A stretch of DNA of 64,000 bases. It comes from Isoetes taiwanensis (taxonomy: Eukaryota > Streptophyta > Lycopodiopsida > Isoetales > Isoetaceae). The notes beneath the pieces are model-generated. The model saw only the letters and a list, made by a program, of their open reading frames with translations. It had not been told where the DNA came from and ran no database searches. The position numbers were made by a program, and so were the translations under genes. The stretch is taken from contig JAJEKV010000021.1 in assembly GCA_021234155.1 (NCBI GenBank), forward strand, positions 10,717,523-10,781,522, in the 5' to 3' direction. Of this stretch, positions 10,951 to 21,588 are shown piece after piece; positions within the stretch are counted from its first letter, which is position 1, and the number at the start of each line of letters is the position of its first letter.

Positions 10951-12018
10951 CTAGATAACGTCCTGTGCAGAGGCGTTATGGCCCAGGAAAAAATGGCCGA
11001 GTGGCCATGTGGCAGAAAGTCCCTCGTCCGACGCGGTGGAGTGGCCGAAGTGGTTATATGGAAAGTCCCGGCCGCATCGCTGCGACGCCTCGGACTTTCC
11101 TGGCCACATGGCCACGAGGCCATTTTTTACTGGCCATAACGCCTCTGCACAGGACATTATTAGCCTTAACGTCTTTGGCCGAGGCATTTCGCAGAGTAGC
11201 GCCATAGCCAAGCTTGGCCAAGCTTGCAGAGAAGATTTTCTTACGGATGATTTTACAGAGATTAGTAATGCTAACGGGAACAAAATTTTCCCAAAATTAT
11301 TTTACAGCAGAGGATTTTCTTACAGAGCTTTTGTGTTGCAGCGGCTAGCAAGAGGGAAACCAACAACAACAATCCCAAAAACAGCTAGTTCCGGCTTCCA
11401 GCTCATTCTGCTTCCGGCCGAACTCATTCTTTCTGCTTCCAGCAAGCTAAAAGAGGGCAAGCCGGATTCTTCCAACATCTTAGCAAGCTAATCTTCAAGG
11501 ATGTACCTAGAGGCCTGGCTATGGCGGCTTTTTAGCATGTTACAGGCTTGGTTATTGGGGCGTTTAAGCATGCCGAACCTTGGCTGTGGCGCAGGGATTC
11601 GACCATGGCTATCCGGCTATGGCGGATTAGTATCAGAGCTATCAGAGGGATTACAGCTGCTGGGCTGCCGCTATAGCATGCAGAAGGCATAGCAAGCTAA
11701 AACAAGGTAATTATCAAGTTGGGTTATTTTGTGATAAACTATGGAATGAATGGGGCTTTTGAGCATGTCGCAGGCCTGGCTATGGCGTCTTTTGAATGAA
11801 ACATGGCAAGGATTCAACCATGGCGTCGGATTCGGATATGGCAGTAAAGAAAACATGACATCCCGGCAAATCAGATGCAAATTAGATGTTATGGACATAA
11901 CATCTATGTTATGGCCATAACAGACTCGGCCATGTATGTTACTGGGGATAACATCTTGGAATCGACGGTTGGGATTCAATCCTATGGCTAAATGCAAAGG
12001 CCAAGGACGTTAAGGTAT
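10951..12018. repeat. Right long terminal inverted repeat
   Basis: Inverted partner of 1897-2932. Its inner end starts CTAGATAACGTCCTG, the complement of the left inner end. Its outer end is GGCCAAGGACGTTAAG. Confidence 0.85.
10956..11159. repeat. Palindrome of about 204 bp at the inner end of the right TIR
   Basis: TAACGTCCTGTGCAGAGGC at the start is answered by GCCTCTGCACAGGACATTA at the end. The following GGCC..AAAAAATGGCC and GCCATGTGGC blocks also pair across the centre. It could be a small MITE trapped in the repeat, or part of the foldback design. Confidence 0.75.
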
Positions 12019-12840
12019 TTGGGTCACTAAATTTTGTTGTGGGTTATTCTAGTGCTGCCATGTGGCAGCCAATTCCATTGCAGAATGGTAATTGAGTCTA
12101 CATTCCGCGCTTACAGGCTATAGCATGTTTACATGGGAAAACAAGTTTCTAAAGTAATTTTTTGCATCCATATTTGGTTTCTCAAGCTTTTTCTTTGAAT
12201 CCATATTTGCACGTTTCTGAAGTTTAAACAGATCATAATCCTGAAGTTTAAGCAGATAACAACATTTAGAACATCCAAGTTCCTGAAGTTTAAGCAGATA
12301 ACAACATTTACAACATCCAATTTCCCACATTTCAAAACACATCCAAGTTTGCTGGATTTTCAAGTTTTTCCATGTAAACAGTGCATTTGGCTCCAACTTC
12401 TGTACAATTTAAAATCTGGAGTTTCTCAAACCTCCAATTCTACAGCTTCCAAGTCTCCATCTTCTAAAATCTCACACCGTTCCTTAAATATAACCAACAA
12501 AACATTTACTAACATAACCTTTTAAATCTAGAACCTTACTAATAAAATGAACAAAATTAATAGAATAAATATAATCTAAATTTTATGCACAAACTTACAG
12601 TTAATGCACGAAACTCTGACCAACAGTATGTTTTCTATAACAAGTAGAAACAAGTGAGACTTTAACACATAAGCAAAACAATATAAAAACTTACAATTTT
12701 TCAACCAATGCTCCAGCTTCAGACATACTTCCAACATTAATGACAAGGTGTTCAATTTTATTACCTGTCAAAATGATATTCTTAGAGGAAGAATCTACAC
12801 CACGCGTACCAACATGATCAAAAACAACATCAGGAAAGTA
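12019..12840. other. Noncoding spacer with a 42 bp tandem repeat
   Basis: AT-rich. CTGAAGTTTAA recurs at 12217, 12241 and 12283; the last two units (42 bp) share CTGAAGTTTAAGCAGATAAC. Nothing coding is supported. Confidence 0.6.
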
Positions 12841-14090
12841 CTACTTCAACTCTGACCTCTGCTCTAACATAGCAGTAAAATCCTGCGTGTACTCATCATC
12901 TACTAAAACAGGTGGAATAGAATTTGTCACATCGCTCAAAGGCCTGGATAAACCTGCAGTCTTTCCAGCACTTGTACCAGCTAAACCAACATTGAGATTC
13001 TCAACATTATATTGAAAAGATCCATCGCCCAAGCCTTAGCTACCACACCACTTTGGTTGTACCTCTTGTATGACTCCGTGTTCTTATGCCTTGTAATCAC
13101 CATACCAACTTCTATAGGAACTCCAGAGACTGACATCTGCGTAATTGATGTATGCCTACAACTCTTATTCGTGAAATGACCTTCAATGTTACAAACGCTA
13201 ACCATATCCTTCGGCCAATTAAAAATGGCTTTCTGCGATGCATGGTTCATTGACTTCATAAGTCGGAAGATGAAACAGCAGAAGCTTCCAAATATTAATA
13301 ACATCAGGTTCATAACAATGGACTGACTGCCTAAAATCCTCAGTCTTGCACTTATTTATAGTGCATGTCCAATTCTTAGAAGTGGTCTCACATATTCAAT
13401 ATACTCCCTTACAAAATCTTTTCCAACATTGAATTGAAAGTCACGAACCTTGCATAACTCTTTACCACCGTGGATAAGAAATCTTGTCATGCAATAAAAG
13501 GTGTACCTCTTCTGCAAAGCTGTATTAACTCCAACCTGATGCACTGTCAAAATCTTAATCTGATCTGCCCTGCTAAGTATGTCAACCGTCTTCCTCTTTC
13601 TGAAGCAACCACCAGCTAGAGATTACAAGGCTTTTCGTGCGTTAACAAAATACACATCATGGTAAATATCTATAATTTTTTCATCTTGTCTTGTATTGAG
13701 AATTCGAAAATCTTGGGCACGCCGCAGAATTCTATTGAATGTACGAAATAGATTCTGCAACCTAAATAAATTCAGAAAGTTAGAATCTATCAAATTTAAA
13801 ATATAAATACTAATTACAAACTACTAAATAGGACTTACGTCTCGCGTGGGACCTGGTATCGTCTTGTCATTATACGCATAGAATGAATCTCTCTAACTAA
13901 TCGTCAAACTCATGAAGCAGAATTTCCTCAATCTTTCTATCAATTCTTAAACTAGTATGTAACCTCCATGCATCAAAGTGGCTCCTGGCCCAATTATTAG
14001 TATTTTTAGATGAACTACTAGACACAAAATTTACTTTCTCCAATGACATTGGATCTAAATCCTTAAAACCCTGAATCTTCAAAGGCTTCT
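12841..14090 (-). pseudogene. Crypton-like (DUF3504/ZMYM-type) tyrosine recombinase, broken
   Basis: Reading leftward from 14082, fragments follow the order of the DUF3504 recombinase domain. First comes NNWARSHFDAWR. After a one-base shift near 13900 comes VREIHSMR..YQVPRETLQNLFRTFNRILRR, with a 77 bp intron (donor GTAAGT at 13838-13833, acceptor AG at 13763-13762) splitting E-T-L. Then IYHDVYFVNARKAL, RYTFYCMTRFLIHGGKEL and YVEYTENVSKN-like traces in shifted frames, and finally HFTNKSCRHTSIT, TRHKNTESYKRYNQ. Compared with active tyrosine recombinases, the arginine of H-x-x-R, the later histidine and the tyrosine remain; the first arginine reads H and the first histidine reads K. Stops and shifts make it a relic. 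Minus-strand exon-like pieces upstream, to about 15700, may belong to it. Confidence 0.65.
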
Positions 14091-14689
14091 TGCCAAAACG
14101 ATGGTCAATAGGCTTAAATCGATCCGGATGCTCTATGCCTTTTTCTGATTCTCAACCTGCAGCTTATCAACATCCTATTCTCTTTCTGCCTTCTCTTCCT
14201 GACTATTCTCAACTATCATTCTCTCAACTCCACTGTAGATTAAATGATGGACCGTCTTCAACATCAACAACACCTACATGCATAAAGAAACATATTATTT
14301 GAAGGTCAAAATACAATAAAAGTTTAATAAAAAATGAAGGTATTTTCACATACCTATAGCACCAAGAGCTGTATTATTCTAGCCTTGAATAATTGCATCA
14401 TTCTGACGTTCAACACCTACATACACAAAAATCAGAAAATGAAAATCTAGAATTAAAAACTAGATATAAAGAAACTAAGATTTTAAAGTCTAGAATCTAT
14501 AGCTAATGTAGCTTCATTATGGCTCTGCATGCACAAGAAAATACGAAATGAAAACCTAGAAGGCATGAAAGAACATTCCAGAAAATATGTGATTTTACCT
14601 GTTTCTTGAGTAATCTCTGCTTGAGCATCATATTTGTGGCCCCAGAATGATGGAAGAAGAATCTGATAATAATAACATGCATTAGTGAG

Positions 14690-15250
14690 CCCATTACTAT
14701 TAAGGTTTTTCCTCGAAAACCCTTCGGGGCAGGGTTTTTTAATCCTGATAGTAATTGGCTTCACTAATGTAGTCCAGGTCAGTGCGACTTTATTGCCGCT
14801 GGGCACCACTATTGGACACCAAGACTATGCACAATAATTGTAGAAAAAGGAAAGGAGCTAAGTGTCTGGACAGTGAGGGACCTCCGACCGACTACCAGGA
14901 TAGAGTGAGTACAACCCGCCGGCTGGTGCTCTAGTTCCACATTCAAGTTTTGGTGCACCAAAAACTGAGGCTTCATAATTTGACCCACTATTAAAGGTGG
15001 AACAGTGGAATCCACAATGCGTACAGCTCAAAGCTGGTAATAGCAAAGCACACTCACATGGCCATGAAGCCAAATATAAGCGAGGTGCGGGTATCAATAG
15101 AAAATAAGATAAGCCCTCCGAAAGGGCTACAATGAACCAGCATGATGCACTAGTAGCACCCCCCTGAGGGAGCTCGCTCATGCTACATCAGTCCAATGGC
15201 CTCAGGGCACTAGGGACAATAATTCCATTCTATTCTATTCTATTCTTTTC
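14690..15250 (+). mobile_element. LINE 3' end with pentanucleotide tail
   Basis: A GGTTTTT..GAAAACC block followed by GGTTTTTTAATCCT also occurs (minus strand) in the 3' part of the LINE at 59866-60930. Both copies end in an ATTCT-type pentamer run, here at 15222-15250. This supports a 5'-truncated copy of the same or a related LINE on the plus strand. No coding sequence is recognisable. Confidence 0.4.
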
Positions 15251-15289
15251 TATTTCCGTCAAATATTACTACAAAACATAGAAGATTTA

Positions 15290-15530
15290 CTAAAATCTTG
15301 CAGTCAAATCCACAATAATGACTAAGACTCATACCTGCAGTCGAATCCATTGATTTAGAGCCGCCAGAAGCATGTATTACTGCTTGAGCCATCATATTTC
15401 CATCAAATATCATTGTAAAACATCAAAAACACATAAGATTTAAAATCTTGCAATCGAATCCAGAAGTCTTACCAAGATTCATACCTGCAATCGAATCCAC
15501 TGATTTGGAGCCGCCAGAAACATGTAAGAC
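15290..15530. repeat. Duplicated 136-140 bp unit with exon-like ends (minus strand)
   Basis: AAGATTTA..AAATCTTGCA, CATACCTGCA.TCGAATCCA and TTGGAGCCGCCAGAA occur twice about 140 bp apart. On the minus strand each has a short open stretch (SGGSKSMDSTAG) ending in a GCAG|GTATGA donor-like site, so these may be duplicated small exons of the decayed gene further left. Confidence 0.45.
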
Positions 15531-15534
15531 TGAA

Positions 15535-16953
15535 TAAATAGAAAATACAGCAAACATAGCTTCATTAAGTCTGCACAGACGCAATCATGCAAGAAAATTT
15601 GCAGAAGTGCCTCATTTCGCTTCCTTTGCTGCCGTGCCATAGCTTTTGCCCTCTTTATCCCAAAACGTTCAAATCTATTGCCAAGAACTGGCTGCACGTC
15701 ATCTAAAAAGGGAGGTTCTACTTGGCGCCATTCCTCGGGACCTTAAATTGGCCTGGCGCCTCAAAAGTTGTATGGGGCCACAAGGGGAGACAAATTACGC
15801 TCCCCAGATACCATATTGTAGCTTCAAGATTTTTGGTCGGGCATTCTGGCGTCGTCGGCGCCAGTCGTGGGACCCCACCGGTCCACGCTGAAATGCCATT
15901 CCAAAATCCTTAAAGCTATACATTTTGCATTCGTGGAGCTTCTGGCAGCTCTCCTAAAAACTTGCACATAAAGTGTTTGGTTTTATTATACCATTGGTTA
16001 GTCTTTGGTTTTATTTACCATTGGTTTTCTATCACGAAATTTTTATTTACTACGTAATTTATGGGGTGGGTGCCTTTAGCGTGTAAAACGACTCAGCCTT
16101 CAAAAGTTCGAAGCATCCCTACCGGCCGTGGGTATGGTGGAGAGTTTCCAACTATGGCGGACGTAGCTCCCACGCTATGGTGGAAGAAGAGGCTGCATAG
16201 GAGGGCCGAGGTCTTTGTAAGCTTCTTGATTTTGCAAGCAACATTGATCCGAACATCACGCACTCCAAACCCAGCTTGAATCCCCTTTTCTTTTAGCAGA
16301 TTCCATACGTCATAACTTAAAACACTCGGAACAAAATTCCTGCAATTTGGACTCATATTGCTGCATTGTTGCCACTGGAGTCTCGTCCGCAAATTGAAGT
16401 AGCTGTATGGGGTTGCCATCATGGTATCAAGCCAAGACGCTTTGTGTATAAATTGCTTCTGCATTCTGAAATCTTGCCTCCGTCTAATAGATGACATCTT
16501 CAGGTTCCTCAGCCACAATGGAAAAATGTTTGAACTTGGGCATGGGATAAGTTGCTTCACCCAAAGTGGCAGCTTTGTGGTGGCAAGTGATCCATAGATG
16601 TCTTGAGTCAACAGGCTTGAGAGCTAGTATGTGGCTCCATTGTTGAATTATCTTTGCAATGCATTAGCATCCTTTTTTGCTAACAATTATTATGTTCTCG
16701 TAGTAATATAACTGGCAATGCCTATGATGCAGGAAGACCTCATGGCTATTGTCCGAACTGCAAAAGGAAGCATCCTAATATACAGTTGGGAATTGAGTTA
16801 CTTTTACGCTCCAAGATGCAGGTAGAACAGGTAAGGAAACCTGGGTTATAATGGTGGAAATGCAAATGTAGTTAGATGGTTAGACTAATAGTGAGGAAAG
16901 ATTTTTTGCTATGTTCACGAGATCCAGAATTAATATTTCTAGGCGAAAATTGG
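15535..16953. other. Mostly unassigned sequence
   Basis: A minus-strand open frame at 16093-16611 (172 codons, including LLKEKGIQAGFGVRDVRIN) is long for this base composition but matches no family I know. A minus-strand stretch near 15600-15700 is rich in Lys and Arg and could be an exon. Otherwise nothing is recognisable. Confidence 0.3.
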
Positions 16954-16958
16954 GAGAT

Positions 16959-17161
16959 TGTTAAACTTGCTAGTTTACTAAGAAAACACAAAGGAGAGAG
17001 GTATGCATCACAACAGAAGACACGTATATGGAATGATATGAATTACAATATATAAGTACCATAAAAGGTACATCCAAGGAAAAAGGTGAAAGATAAAAAG
17101 AGCTCACATTGCCTTTTTATAAAGGCATGCTGCCTTCCTAATATAGGCAGCTTCGCTAACA
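16959..17161 (-). repeat. Copia 3' LTR
   Basis: On the minus strand it runs TGTTAGCGAAG to AAGTTTAACA, 203 bp, and matches 45983-46182. Just upstream (plus 17162-17172) is GCAGGTGGGG, a polypurine tract, so this is the downstream LTR of a minus-strand element. The outer flank is GAGAT. Confidence 0.8.
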
Positions 17162-17343
17162 CCCCACCTGCGACTTTAGTCTTTTACCAAACAAGATATA
17201 GAAAATATCATATCTAAGAATGAAGACCAAATATTGCAACTCATAGATAACCTCCCCACCTGCAAATTTGGTCTTGCACTCAGATGAAAAAAATCTTTGG
17301 TAGTCACAAAGGAAAAAATCCGAGTGCTACAATTTTCTAATAC

Positions 17344-19460
17344 CTATTCCTGTGATTTGGTAATATGTCTAAATGCAGAAGAGAATCTTCTTTTGATTGC
17401 CAAAATAGTGTCATCCACATAAAGCGCAATCACCGCAAAATATTCTTGAGAGCGTCTTATATACACATTGGAATCTGCAAAACTTAGAAATCCATCAGAA
17501 AAATAAGAGTTCACTTTGGCATACCAGTCTCTAGAAGTTTGTCTTAAACTTGTAAGATGCACTCGCAAGTACCATTTTCCAACAAATGCCTCGACATCTT
17601 CCACGTTAGGATTTACAAGCTCACTGCCAACATGAGGATGTAAAAACCCATCTTCAAACTCACCCAACATGAGGATGTGAAGACACATTTACAAGCTCAT
17701 TCCCAACATGAGGATGTAAAGACCCATTATCCACAATAGAAATTAGGTTGCAATCAAGTATCTCAAAATCGATAAGAACAACATTATAGTCATGACGGTG
17801 ACTAACCATGTCAACCATAGTAGACTCATCACACTGCATCACGACTAATAATGATTCTTCGCGTAGCAATATCATAAAATCGGTATTCCTGTGCCTCCAC
17901 AACATAGCTAACAAATATGGCTTTGAGGCCGACCGGATCAAGCTTCTTTCTCTTCTCTTTTGGAATATGAACATAGGCTAGACAACCAAAAACTCGCAAA
18001 TTTTGAACATTTGGTTTGACTCTTGTCCATAATTGCAAAGGAGTTATACCTTTCAGAGAAGAAGTTACTGTCCGATTTTGCACATAAACAACAGTCGCCC
18101 CCAAGCCAGCATGAATAAGCATATATCGAACAACATTGATAATCGCATGTTCCTGATACTCAACAATACCATTTTGTTGAGGGGAATAAGTGATGGTAGG
18201 GTCACAAACTATACTGTGCTCTTCACGAAAACACTTGAATTGAGCAGGGGTAAATTCCCCACCATTGTCAATACGTAATCTCCTGATCACTTTGCCAATC
18301 TGAGTCTCTACCATACTTTTAGACACTTGGAATCTGGTGAAGACTTGGGACTTCGTAGAGATAAAATATACAAAAACTTTACGGGAAAAATCATCGACAA
18401 ACAAGATGAAATATCGTGCACCACTCAAAGCAAAAGATAGTGGGCCATATATACCAGCATGCACAAGCTTCAAAAGCTACGTTGCACATTTTCCTTTTAC
18501 ATGCACAGCAATGTTGCTTCTAACAGCACACGCCTTACAAACACCCATTGATGCAGAGCTACTCAATGATAGACCATCTACGGTTCTATTGGAGGCCATA
18601 TGCAATAAACATTGGAAGTCAACATGTGCAAAACAACAATGCCACAATGTACTTGATTCATCTCCATTGACAGTCATAAGATTCACAAAATCATCAGTCA
18701 ATTTAAGCTTGTATAGACGACAATGCCACAATGTACTTGATTCATCTCCATTGACAGTCATAAGATTCACAAAATCATCAGTCAATTTAAGCTTGTATAG
18801 ACGACCTTCTCTTGAAGCAACTTCAAGTACACATCCATCTTGGATGAATCTACACAATCGTCTATCAAACTGTATGGATAGACCAAGATCAGCAAGTCTA
18901 GACACAGAAATGACATTTCGACGTAAAGCAGGCACATGTAAGACGCCACACAAGACTTGCACATCACTGGAAGTATCAACATGAATATCTCCAATGCCTC
19001 TGACCTCATCGGTCGTGTTATCACCAAGAAACACAAGTTTCCTAACTTGAAGTGGGCGGTAATTCCTCAACCAATGCCTATGAAAACTCATGTGCAGTGT
19101 TGCACCAGAATCAATAGCCATGGAAACAACAGCTCCTGTAGAAAAAATGGCTTCATCACATGCGACACTTGCATGCTCATTTGGAATATGAAGTCCATCT
19201 CGGATTGCCTGGAGTAAAGTTTTATGTTGATTAACAAAGCATTTATAATAATGTTCGCTTTCAACATAACCGTCTTTTTACAATAGGCACAAACAGTCTC
19301 TGACTTAGGTTGGTCAAGTCTAGCCAATTGTTGTCTATCACCTCCACGATTCTAGCTTCTACTACGACTGGAGTGCGCTTTGTATCAGTAACAAAGGCCT
19401 TTTCATCTTCCAGACCTCGTTTCTTACTATCAACAAGTAAAGCTTGATCTTCATGCATAG
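17344..19460 (-). pseudogene. Ty1/copia polyprotein remnant, copy 1
   Basis: Reading leftward: protease active site AIDSGATLHM (about 19115), VPALRRNVISVSRL, and a gag-pre-integrase segment. Next is the integrase core with FVDDFSRKVFVYF, RRLRIDNGGEFT and YSPQQNGIVE (near 18390-18170), then CLAYVHIPKEKRKKLDP. A short RT piece with YVDDTILA follows (about 17420); most of the RT and the start of RNase H are missing. Frames change between segments, so it is inactive. The 3' LTR of the same orientation lies just beyond, at 16959-17161. Near 17630-17710 CAACATGAGGATGT occurs three times, a small local expansion. Confidence 0.85.
18637..18804 (-). repeat. 84 bp in-frame tandem duplication inside copia copy 1
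   Basis: CAATGCCACAATGTACTTGA starts at 18637 and again at 18721. The 28-codon unit (LYKLKLTDDFVNLMTVNG...) is doubled only in this copy; the copies near 39700 and 48700 have one. Confidence 0.85.
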
Positions 19461-19639
19461 CTTGCCCCCAAAGCTCCCTTTAATTAAAATGGGTCAGATC
19501 CTGACGTTTGGAACTCATATTGACAAAATTTAAGTTTTGCATTGAATCATTGTTATATTTTCACATCATATAACAAGAACTGGCTCATAATATTTTCTTA
19601 CAAAAATTCCAAGTAAATAGTTGTGAAAGTTTACAAAAA

Positions 19640-19885
19640 CCCAGAGCGGGGTGAGACCGAAAAGGGGAGGGGAAGGGGAGAACTTCGGGGAGAAGTTGGG
19701 GGGACAGAGTTGGGGGAGAAGTTGGGGGGGTTGTGGGGGAGGGGGGGGGGAAGGAGGAGAGGTGGAGTTAGAAAGTGGGAGTGAGAAGGGGGGCAAGGAG
19801 AAGTGGATAGAGTGGGAAGAGTTGGGGGGGGGGGGAAGGGGAAGGGGAAGGGGGGGAAGGAAGGAGGGGAAAGCCAAAAAAAACT
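19640..19885 (+). repeat. Purine-rich tract of the composite module, copy 1
   Basis: Nearly pure G/A with GGGGAGGGGAAGGGG and GGGGGAAG runs. It begins after CCCAGAGCGGGGTGAGACCG, which is shared with copies at 40581 and 49672. The peptides on either strand are composition artefacts. Confidence 0.8.
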
Positions 19886-19989
19886 AAAGGGGGTGTATCC
19901 CTTGAGATTAAAAATGATTAATATCAAAATATAATTAACTAGTAATGGTACCTTACCTTTTTGCCGGGCATAAATTAGGAACCTTTAAT

Positions 19990-20742
19990 TTTTTTTTTTT
20001 TTTTTTTTCTCCTTTTTTTTTTCTAACCCCCTTCTCCCTCCCTTTGCCTTCCCTTTCCCCTTCCCCTTTTTTTCTTTCTCTTTTTCTTATCGGCTTTTTC
20101 CCATCCTTTTTATCTTTCCCCGCTCTTCCCATTTTTCCACTACTCTTTTTCGCTTTCCTTTTCCCCTTCCTCTTCCTTTTCCTTTTCCTTTTCTCTTTCC
20201 CGTTTCTCATGCATTTTTTTCGTTCTCTTTTGCTTACCTTTTCATGTGCCCTTTTCTTCCTTTCCCCGCCCTCTTCCTCTTGATCACGTGCCCTTTTCCC
20301 CATCTCTTTTCCCATTTCTCTCTCCTCTTTTCCTCATGCTCTTTTTGCTTTCCCTTCTCCTTTTTCCGCTTCCCTTTTCCTTTCAACTTTCCATTCCCTT
20401 TTCATACTTTCCCCACCCTTTTGCTTTGTGATATTCCCTTTTTCCCTTTCCTTTCTCTTTCCCCTTCCTTTACATTTTCCCTTTCCCGTTCCCTTTCGCT
20501 TTTCATATGCCTCTTTCCATTCCCTTTTCTCAACCTTTTTATGTACCCTTTTTCCTTCTTTCCCCATCCTCTTCCCCTTTTTCCCCTTTCCACTTTCTCC
20601 TTTCTTGTTTCTTTTTTCTTTTCCCTTTCCCATACTCTTTTTCCCTTTCTTTTTTCTATTTCCTCACCCTTTCCCTCTTCCCTTTTTTCTCGTGCCCTTT
20701 TCTCCTTCCTCTTTTCCTCTTTTCGTATTCCTTGCTCCCTAC
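19990..20742 (+). repeat. Polypyrimidine tract, part left of the hAT element
   Basis: About 750 bp of almost only C and T (CCCTTTTCC, TTTTTCCC variants). It continues at 31446 after the hAT element, which split it. Long apparent open frames here have only F/P/S/L composition. Confidence 0.85.
20735..20742 (+). repeat. Target site duplication of the hAT element, left
   Basis: CTCCCTAC, identical to 31438-31445. Eight bases is the hAT signature length. Confidence 0.9.
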
Positions 20743-21180
20743 CAGGGATAGGTTCAATACTGTATACGTTTTATACGCAATACGTATTTTTCGTTTGATA
20801 CGGCACAAATTTGACGTTTAATCGTCAAAATACGGCTAAAAATTTCCTTTGCCGAAAACTTTTCGGCGTAGTTTAAAACAACTGCATTTACGCCGAAGTC
20901 CGGGTTCAAGTAGTAGTTTAAATAGTATTTTCGCCACGAACCGTAGAAATAGTTTCACAGTAAAGCGAATAAACCGCTTTAAACTTTACGCGAAAACATC
21001 TTCGCATGAAAGTTTAAATACGGTCGCTTTACGCGAAACTATTTTCGGTTAGCGAAAGCGTTTAAAACAACAAGCTGGGCTTACGCTAAGATGTTTTCGC
21101 GTAGTTTAAACAGTTGTTTTTCGCTACATTAAACTTTGCAAAGCATCTTGGGCCTTTTGCTAAGGGAAAAAACTTTTGGC
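20743..21180 (+). promoter_or_regulatory. Left subterminal region with repeated TTCGCG/GTTTAAA motifs
   Basis: TACGCGAAA, TTTTCGCGTAGTTTAAAC, CGCTTTAAAC and GTTTAAA recur in both orientations. hAT transposases bind repeated subterminal motifs of this kind; the binding role here is inference. Confidence 0.55.
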
Positions 21181-21588
21181 GCCAATTGTTGGGTCTATTT
21201 TGTGCGGGTGAAATATTATATATAAGGAAAACTTGTTTAGCTCTCTAGAATTAGCCTCGAACGTTGACTACCAAGGTTGAGTCCACATACTCTTTGGGAA
21301 ACGGTCAGCCTTTGAGGTGTGGGTTATTGCGCCCCGGCCCGACGGAATTGTGAAGTGAGATTCCTCCTTCACGTAGTTTTAAGACCTTGGGTTCCTACCC
21401 TCGCTCCTTAGAGACCTATAGGTTCCGCCCTTCCTCCTTACGTTCAACCGGACGCCGATGTAACATATGCGCAAATGAGCTTGCTCCTTCGCGTGATATA
21501 GACGTCGGCCTTTAGTTTGGACGATTAAGGAGTCTTTACCCTTTAGCATACTAAAACAGGGACAAGTAATTTTAGATAGCAGGCGGGG

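Larger units (their letters stand above)
1897..12018. mobile_element. Large foldback-type element: long TIRs around a tandem array, later hit by a gypsy element
   Basis: The two ends are inverted copies of each other: the left begins TATCTTAACGTCCTTGGCC and the right ends GGCCAAGGACGTTAAGGTA. Each repeat is about 1.04-1.07 kb. Between them lies an array of about 322 bp units, interrupted by a complete gypsy element. Removing that element leaves about 4.2 kb of repeats plus array with no transposase, which suits a non-autonomous foldback or Mutator-like element. I could not find a convincing target duplication; the 9-10 bases outside each end do not match. An inverted segmental duplication is the alternative. 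Confidence 0.6.

Noticed and set aside
16093-16611. 172-codon minus-strand open frame as a gene
   Set aside because: No known motif, no repeat in other copies, no supporting context; left as unassigned.
19945-20820. Several long frames on both strands (F/L/S/P-rich, or K/G/E/R-rich)
   Set aside because: Composition artefacts of the C/T tract.
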